Positions 59,364-64,000 of a stretch of 64,000 nt of DNA are shown here, piece by piece; positions within the stretch are counted from its first letter, which is position 1; the number at the start of each line of letters is the position of its first letter. Origin of the DNA: Deltaproteobacteria bacterium (GTDB lineage: Bacteria > Myxococcota > JADLHZ01); the NCBI GenBank assembly GCA_020848545.1, contig JADLHZ010000108.1:62001-126000 (forward strand). Reading direction: 5' to 3'. A program made the translations under genes and the position numbers. A model generated the notes under the pieces. It did not search any database and had not been told where the DNA came from. It worked only from the letters and a program-made list of their open reading frames with translations.

Positions 59364-60781
59364 AGACGGAAGCCATGCGCATCCTCGGCGAGAAGGTCTC
59401 GCGCGAGCGCACCTACGAAGTGAAGAACCCCTACTCCGGTGCCGTCGTGGCCAAGGTCGCGATGGCGAGCGTCGCCGACATCGATCACGCGATCGAAGGC
59501 GCTGCGCGGGCGAAGCTCACGCTCACCCGCTTCGAGCGCGCGAAGATCTTGGAGCGCACCGCGCAGATCCTGGAAGATCGCAAGCAGACCGTCGCCGACG
59601 TCATCACCAGCGAGAGCGGCCTCTGCAAGAAGGACACGCTCTACGAGGTCGGGCGCGCGCAGGACGTCTTGAACCTGGCCGCGCGCCTCTTGAACCAAGA
59701 CGACGGCGAAGCGTTCGCCTGCGATCTCACGCCGCACGGCAAGAAGCGCCGCATCTTCACCCTGCGCGAGCCGCTCGCCGGAGTGATCACGGCGATCACG
59801 CCGTTCAACCATCCGCTGAACCAAGTGGCGCACAAGGTGGCGCCCTCGATCGCGACGAACAACCGCATGATCCTGAAGCCGAGCGAAAAGACACCGCTGT
59901 CCGCGTTTTTGCTCGCCGACGCTTTGTACGAAGCCGGCCTGCCGCCCGAGATGCTGTCGATCGTCAGCGGCGATCCGAAGGAGATCGGCGAGCGGCTGAT
60001 CACGCACCCGAAGGTGGATCTCGTCACCTTCACTGGCGGCGTCGCGATCGGCAAGTGGATCGCCGAGCGCGCGGGCTACAAGCGCCTGGTGCTCGAGCTC
60101 GGCGGCAACGATCCCTTGATCGTCATGGACGACGCCGACCTCGACGAGGCGGTGGCGCTCGCGGTGAACGGCTCGTACAAGAACTCGGGGCAACGCTGCA
60201 CGGCCGTCAAGCGCATGCTCGTGCACGAGAAGATCGCCGACGCGTTCGTCGCCGGCCTCGTCGAGAAGACGAAGGCGCTGAAGTACGGCGACCCCAGCGA
60301 TCCCGCGACCGACATGGGCACCGTCATCGACGAAGCGGCGGCGAAGATCTGCGAAGAGCGCGTGAACGACGCGATCGCGCGCGGAGGCAAGCTGCTCTAC
60401 GGCAACGTCCGCAAAGGCGCGCTCTACTCGCCGACCGTCGTCGATCACGTCAAAGCCGACTGGACGCTCGTGAAGGAGGAGACCTTCGGGCCGGTGTCGC
60501 CGATCATCCGCTTCAAGAACATCGACGAGGCGATCGCGCTGTCGAACTCGACGGCCTACGGCTTGTCGAGCGGCGTCTGCACGAACCGCTTGGACGACGT
60601 GATGCGCTTCGTCCGCGAGCTGCAAGTCGGCACCGTCAACGTGCGCGAAGTGCCGGGCTACCGCACCGAGATGTCGCCGTTCGGCGGCATCAAGGACTCC
60701 GGCCTCGGCTACAAGGAAGGCGTGAAGGAGGCGATGAAGAGCTTCACCAACTTGAAGACCTTCTCATTGCCTTGGATGTGA
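59360..60781 (+). CDS. phnY: Phosphonoacetaldehyde dehydrogenase
   Basis: 473 residues, aldehyde dehydrogenase family. Cofactor loop VTFTGGVAIG (about 222-231), catalytic Glu246 in LELGGNDP and nucleophile Cys280 in SGQRCTAVKR. Context decides the substrate: coupled by 4-nt overlap to the PhnW-PhnA fusion, it would oxidise phosphonoacetaldehyde to phosphonoacetate, with NAD(P)+. Its stop directly abuts that of the convergent transporter gene. Confidence 0.9.
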   Translation: MKTEAMRILGEKVSRERTYEVKNPYSGAVVAKVAMASVADIDHAIEGAARAKLTLTRFERAKILERTAQILEDRKQTVADVITSESGLCKKDTLYEVGRAQDVLNLAARLLNQDDGEAFACDLTPHGKKRRIFTLREPLAGVITAITPFNHPLNQVAHKVAPSIATNNRMILKPSEKTPLSAFLLADALYEAGLPPEMLSIVSGDPKEIGERLITHPKVDLVTFTGGVAIGKWIAERAGYKRLVLELGGNDPLIVMDDADLDEAVALAVNGSYKNSGQRCTAVKRMLVHEKIADAFVAGLVEKTKALKYGDPSDPATDMGTVIDEAAAKICEERVNDAIARGGKLLYGNVRKGALYSPTVVDHVKADWTLVKEETFGPVSPIIRFKNIDEAIALSNSTAYGLSSGVCTNRLDDVMRFVRELQVGTVNVREVPGYRTEMSPFGGIKDSGLGYKEGVKEAMKSFTNLKTFSLPWM

Positions 60782-62026
60782 CTAAACATTGATCCCGCGC
60801 CGGCGCATCATCCCATAGAACAAGCCGGCGCCGACGGCGGCCAATCCTGCAACGAGCACCAAGAGCAAGAACACGGAATCCACCCCAACCCGGGATTTCA
60901 GATAGCCGATCACCGGCTCTTGCAGGATTGGCCCCGCCGAGCCCACGCCGTTGATGATGCCGGCGGCGAGCGCAGCGCGTTTGCGATCGGCCACGTCAGC
61001 GGCGCCGGCGCCCGAGAGGAGCGCGTCCGGCCCCATCGCCATGAAGCCGACGACGCCGAGCAACACGACGAAGAGCACGATCGAGTGCAGGCCGACCAAG
61101 TAGAGCAGCACGCAGCCGAAGACGCAGCCGATCGACATCGCGAAGATCACGGGCGTACGCCGGCTCTGAAAGAGGTAGTCCGAGATCGGGCCGCTCGCGA
61201 GCACGCCGAGAAAGCCGATCCAATCGAACGCCGTCGACGCGTAGCCGGCGTTCGCTGTCGACATCGAGAAGTGCTCGCGCAGGATCAGCGCGCTCCAGCT
61301 GTCGAGCGCGTAGCGCAGGAACTTGAAGCCGAAGTAAATGAAGCCCATGCCGATGACGAGCGGATAGAAGCCGATCGCCGCCTTTTGGCCCGCCGGCCCC
61401 GCGCCGCCGTGATCCTCGAGCGCAGGCTGGCCTTCTTGCTCCGGGCTCTCGTGGCCCCAGAAGACGAAGAGCACGATGATCGCAGCGAGCGCGATCGCCG
61501 TCCCCGAGAACGACCAGAGTAAGCCGAGCCAGCCGAAGAGCAGCGCGGCGAGGCCCTTCGCGATCGCCGCGCCGAGCTGATAGCACGTGGCCCAGAACGA
61601 CATGATCGTTCCGCGCTCTTCCTTCCGCGTCCAGTTGGCGACGATGCCGACCGTGTGGCCCCAGCCCGTCGCCTGTGCGAAGCCTTGTACCGCCATCAAC
61701 GCGAACACCGGCCAGTACGCCGAAGGACCTGCCGGCAACACGGCGGCCGTCAGGAAGTTGCACGCGACCGACACCAGCATGCCGCCGACTAAGATCGATC
61801 GGCTCGAGTATTTGCGACCGAGCGCGGCCGCGAGGAACTGCCCGAGCATGTAGGTGACGAGGTAGCCGGTCCACAGGTGCGAGACCGAGAAGTCGTCGAG
61901 CGCGAGCTGCTCCTTCAACGGACCTTTGACCACGCTGAACACTTTGCGCGTGACGTAGAAGCCCGCGTAGCACCACCACGTCGCGATCAGCATTTGCCAC
62001 CGCAGCGTTCGGAAGCGCTCGGACAT
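60782..62026 (-). CDS. MFS transporter of the organophosphate antiporter type
   Basis: 414 residues, about 12 helices. The N-terminal YAGFYVTRKVFSVVKGPLKEQL resembles the FY-x-x-R-K region of GlpT/UhpT (organophosphate:Pi antiporter) transporters, whose arginines bind the phosphoryl group. A GWGHTVGIVANW loop lies between helices 4 and 5. Import of 2-AEP or another phosphonate is inferred from the neighbours. The ATG at 62026 follows AAGGTG; GTG at 62032 is an alternative. Confidence 0.8.
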   Translation of the reverse strand: MSERFRTLRWQMLIATWWCYAGFYVTRKVFSVVKGPLKEQLALDDFSVSHLWTGYLVTYMLGQFLAAALGRKYSSRSILVGGMLVSVACNFLTAAVLPAGPSAYWPVFALMAVQGFAQATGWGHTVGIVANWTRKEERGTIMSFWATCYQLGAAIAKGLAALLFGWLGLLWSFSGTAIALAAIIVLFVFWGHESPEQEGQPALEDHGGAGPAGQKAAIGFYPLVIGMGFIYFGFKFLRYALDSWSALILREHFSMSTANAGYASTAFDWIGFLGVLASGPISDYLFQSRRTPVIFAMSIGCVFGCVLLYLVGLHSIVLFVVLLGVVGFMAMGPDALLSGAGAADVADRKRAALAAGIINGVGSAGPILQEPVIGYLKSRVGVDSVFLLLVLVAGLAAVGAGLFYGMMRRRGINV

Positions 62027-62103
62027 GCGCACCTTGTGTCACCCGCGCCGCTCGCGTTCAAGGTGGGTTTGCCTTTGCGCGAGCGATCTGAGAGCGACGG
62101 CGC

Positions 62104-64000
62104 ATGCGTGCGTTCGCCGCTTCGATGTTCATTCTGTGTGCGTGTGCTTCGACCCTGCCACGCCTGCCGGTGCCGGCGCTGTCGAGCGCGGTCGACGCCG
62201 ACGATCCGCTGATCGCCGCGTTCTACGACGCTTCGCCCTTCGATGCGCCGACCTTCGAGGCGCTGCTCGCCACCGCGCTCCGCGAACGCCCGCGCTCGGC
62301 GGCCGTGCACGAGGTCGCGATGCAGCGGGCGAAGCTGCGCGGCGATCACGACGCGGCGTTCATGCACGCGCTCCACGCCGCGGCCGCGACACGTTCGCCG
62401 CTCGCCGCGTGGTTCGTCAGCGAGCTCGATCGCAACGATCGCACGGTGTCCGAGATGCGCGCGGCCATCGAGCTGACGCGCGCGATCTACGCGAGCGATG
62501 CGCCGGCCGCCGTCCGCGCCGAAGCCGCGATCACGCTGGCGTCGCTGCTCGCGTCCTTCGACGAGCGGGACGAAGCGCAGGCGTTGAACCGCTGGCTCGG
62601 GTACATGTCACAATTTCTATACATTGGCCCCTTCGACAACGACCAGGGCAAGGGCTTCGCTACGCCGTATCCGCCGGAGCAGACGATCGACGCGGCGAAG
62701 ACGTACCCCGGCAAGATCCTGCCGATCGGGTGGCGGCCGCTCAGGCGCCTCAACGAGGAGGCCGCGGTCTGGCTCGACGACGTCATCTCGCCGGCCGAGC
62801 ACGCGGTCACCTACTTCGCCACCTTCGTGCGCGCCGGCGCGTCGCGAGAGGTGCTGCTGCACGTCCGCTGCGGCGCTGCGCTGAAGATCCTCGTGAATGA
62901 TCAGGTCGTCTTCAGCGAGGAGAAGCTCGGCGCCGGGCGCAACGACAACATCACGGTTCCGCTGCGCCTCGAGGCGGGGTGGCACAAGCTCGTGTTCAAG
63001 ATCGCCGGCCAGCGCAGCACCGCTTTTGCCGCTCGCTTCTCGGACAATGACGGCGGGCCGATCGAGCTCGAAGCGTCCAACGTGCCGAAGACCATGCTCG
63101 CCGCGGCGCACGTCATCGAGCGACCAGTGGGGCTCGCGCCTGCGATCGCCACGTTCGCGTCGCCCGGGCGCAGAGCATTTTGGCAGACGCGCGAAGTGTA
63201 CCGCTCCGGCCGCCAGTTGGACGTCGTGCCGGCGCACGAAGCCGCGGCGCAAGCGATGCGGGGTCACCCGCTCGCGATCTTCGAAGGCGCGCTCGCGTAC
63301 TGGGACAACGACGAGCTCGGAAAGGCGATCGATCTGCTCGGCAAAGGGACCGAGCGCTTCGGCGATGTGCTGCCGGCCTTCCTGCAAAAGCGCGCGCGCT
63401 TCTACCGCCAGAAGAAGCAGCTCGACAAAGCGCAGCGCGACTTGGAGCGCGCCGTCGAACGCGCGCCGAAGAGCCGCTTTCTGTGGATGGATCTCGCCGA
63501 CCTCTTGGACGCGCGCGGGCTCGGGCCAGAGCGCACGCGCGTCCTCACCAAGGTGCTCGGTGAGTGGCCGGACAGCGTCTGGGCCAAGCGCGAGCTCGCC
63601 GACGCTTGGTCGAGCCGCGGTTACACGCAGCGTGCCGAGGTGCTGCACAGAGAGATCGCGCGCCTGTTGCCCGGCGAGAACCGCGGCTGGCAGCGCCTCG
63701 TCGACCGCGACGTGCAACGCGGCGATCTCGACGCCGCCATCGATCGCCTGCGCGAGATGCAAGCGCGGCAGCCGCTGGCGCACGGGCTCGTGATGCAAGA
63801 GGCCGACCTCTGGCGCCGCAACGATCGACCCGAGGAAGCCACCGCGTTGCTCACGCGTGTCGCGACGCAGGATCCCGACTGGGCACGCCCCTACGAACGG
63901 CTCGCCGTGCTCTACGACGAGCAAGGGAAGAAGGACGCGACGCTCGCAGAGTACAAGCGCGCGCTCGCCCGCGATCCGAAGAACAGCACGCTGCGCGAGC
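62104..64000 (+). CDS. Large TPR lipoprotein (partial, runs off right edge)
   Basis: 632 codons are visible without a stop. Signal peptide MRAFAASMFILCAC with a cysteine lipobox. Residues 150-330 hold FLYIGPFDNDQGKGF and a beta-rich section; similar YIGPFDN segments occur in front of DUF3857/transglutaminase-like proteins of Myxococcota, so such domains may follow outside the window. From about 370 tetratricopeptide repeats appear (LERAVERAPKSRFLWMDLADLLD). Function unknown. Confidence 0.7.
   Translation, partial: MRAFAASMFILCACASTLPRLPVPALSSAVDADDPLIAAFYDASPFDAPTFEALLATALRERPRSAAVHEVAMQRAKLRGDHDAAFMHALHAAAATRSPLAAWFVSELDRNDRTVSEMRAAIELTRAIYASDAPAAVRAEAAITLASLLASFDERDEAQALNRWLGYMSQFLYIGPFDNDQGKGFATPYPPEQTIDAAKTYPGKILPIGWRPLRRLNEEAAVWLDDVISPAEHAVTYFATFVRAGASREVLLHVRCGAALKILVNDQVVFSEEKLGAGRNDNITVPLRLEAGWHKLVFKIAGQRSTAFAARFSDNDGGPIELEASNVPKTMLAAAHVIERPVGLAPAIATFASPGRRAFWQTREVYRSGRQLDVVPAHEAAAQAMRGHPLAIFEGALAYWDNDELGKAIDLLGKGTERFGDVLPAFLQKRARFYRQKKQLDKAQRDLERAVERAPKSRFLWMDLADLLDARGLGPERTRVLTKVLGEWPDSVWAKRELADAWSSRGYTQRAEVLHREIARLLPGENRGWQRLVDRDVQRGDLDAAIDRLREMQARQPLAHGLVMQEADLWRRNDRPEEATALLTRVATQDPDWARPYERLAVLYDEQGKKDATLAEYKRALARDPKNSTLRE

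Overview
The window looks like a chromosomal segment of a GC-rich member of the Myxococcota (deltaproteobacterial grade). The basis is the density of secreted and lipid-anchored proteins of no recognised family, two-cysteine-rich lipoproteins, a Ser/Thr kinase with a C-terminal PEGA-like domain, a PilZ protein, and a run of genes matching the Glt/Agl envelope machinery first described in Myxococcus xanthus gliding. No rRNA, tRNA, CRISPR array, insertion sequence or phage gene was seen. Coding density is very high: many genes overlap by 4 nt, and only one stretch above 300 bp lacks a convincing gene (about 15593-16216).

Layout. 1-7.1 kb: mainly minus-strand housekeeping and regulatory genes (lipoprotein, metF, epimerase, Crp-type regulator, Cys-rich lipoprotein, truB, coiled-coil and zinc-ribbon proteins) plus an ATP-grasp-like gene. 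7.1-12 kb: a lipid-type locus with a polytopic membrane protein, an HHxxxDG acyltransferase-like protein and a close relative of eukaryotic sphingolipid delta-4 desaturase, facing a cytochrome P450 whose gene is chained to purC and a DUF6178-like gene by 4-nt overlaps. 14.7-21.4 kb: holB, ricT, metG, a HEAT protein and tatD, an order that resembles the Bacillus holB-ricT-metS-tatD neighbourhood. 21.5-34.4 kb: secreted proteins, an EF-hand protein with a possible caspase-like His/Cys dyad, a PEGA kinase, an 892-residue protein coupled to a TPR protein, PilZ, SixA, and a TetR regulator with matching palindromes in front of itself and an alpha/beta hydrolase. 34.5-40.1 kb: minus-strand lipoproteins, DUF192, glycosyltransferase and DUF4384-like genes.

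40.1-52.0 kb: eight consecutive plus-strand genes resemble gltB-gltA-gltC-gltD-gltE-gltF-gltG-gltH: two paralogous outer-membrane barrels, two periplasmic TPR proteins, a TPR lipoprotein, a small periplasmic protein, an FHA/transmembrane/AgmX-PglI C-terminal protein and a small barrel. In M. xanthus these are, as I recall, split between two clusters; here they form one row. No motor genes or gltI/gltJ are in the window.

52-56 kb: a lipoprotein, a secreted M64-like metallopeptidase, and two coupled envelope genes. 56.1-62.0 kb: a 2-aminoethylphosphonate degradation island with a divergent LysR regulator, a PhnW-PhnA fusion joined through a short hexanucleotide-repeat linker, phnY coupled to it by a 4-nt overlap, and a convergent organophosphate-antiporter-like transporter. 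An 11-bp perfect inverted repeat lies in the regulator/fusion intergenic region. The window ends inside a large TPR lipoprotein gene. The most distinctive items are the PhnW-PhnA fusion and its repeat linker, the bacterial DEGS1-like desaturase locus, and the joined glt row.
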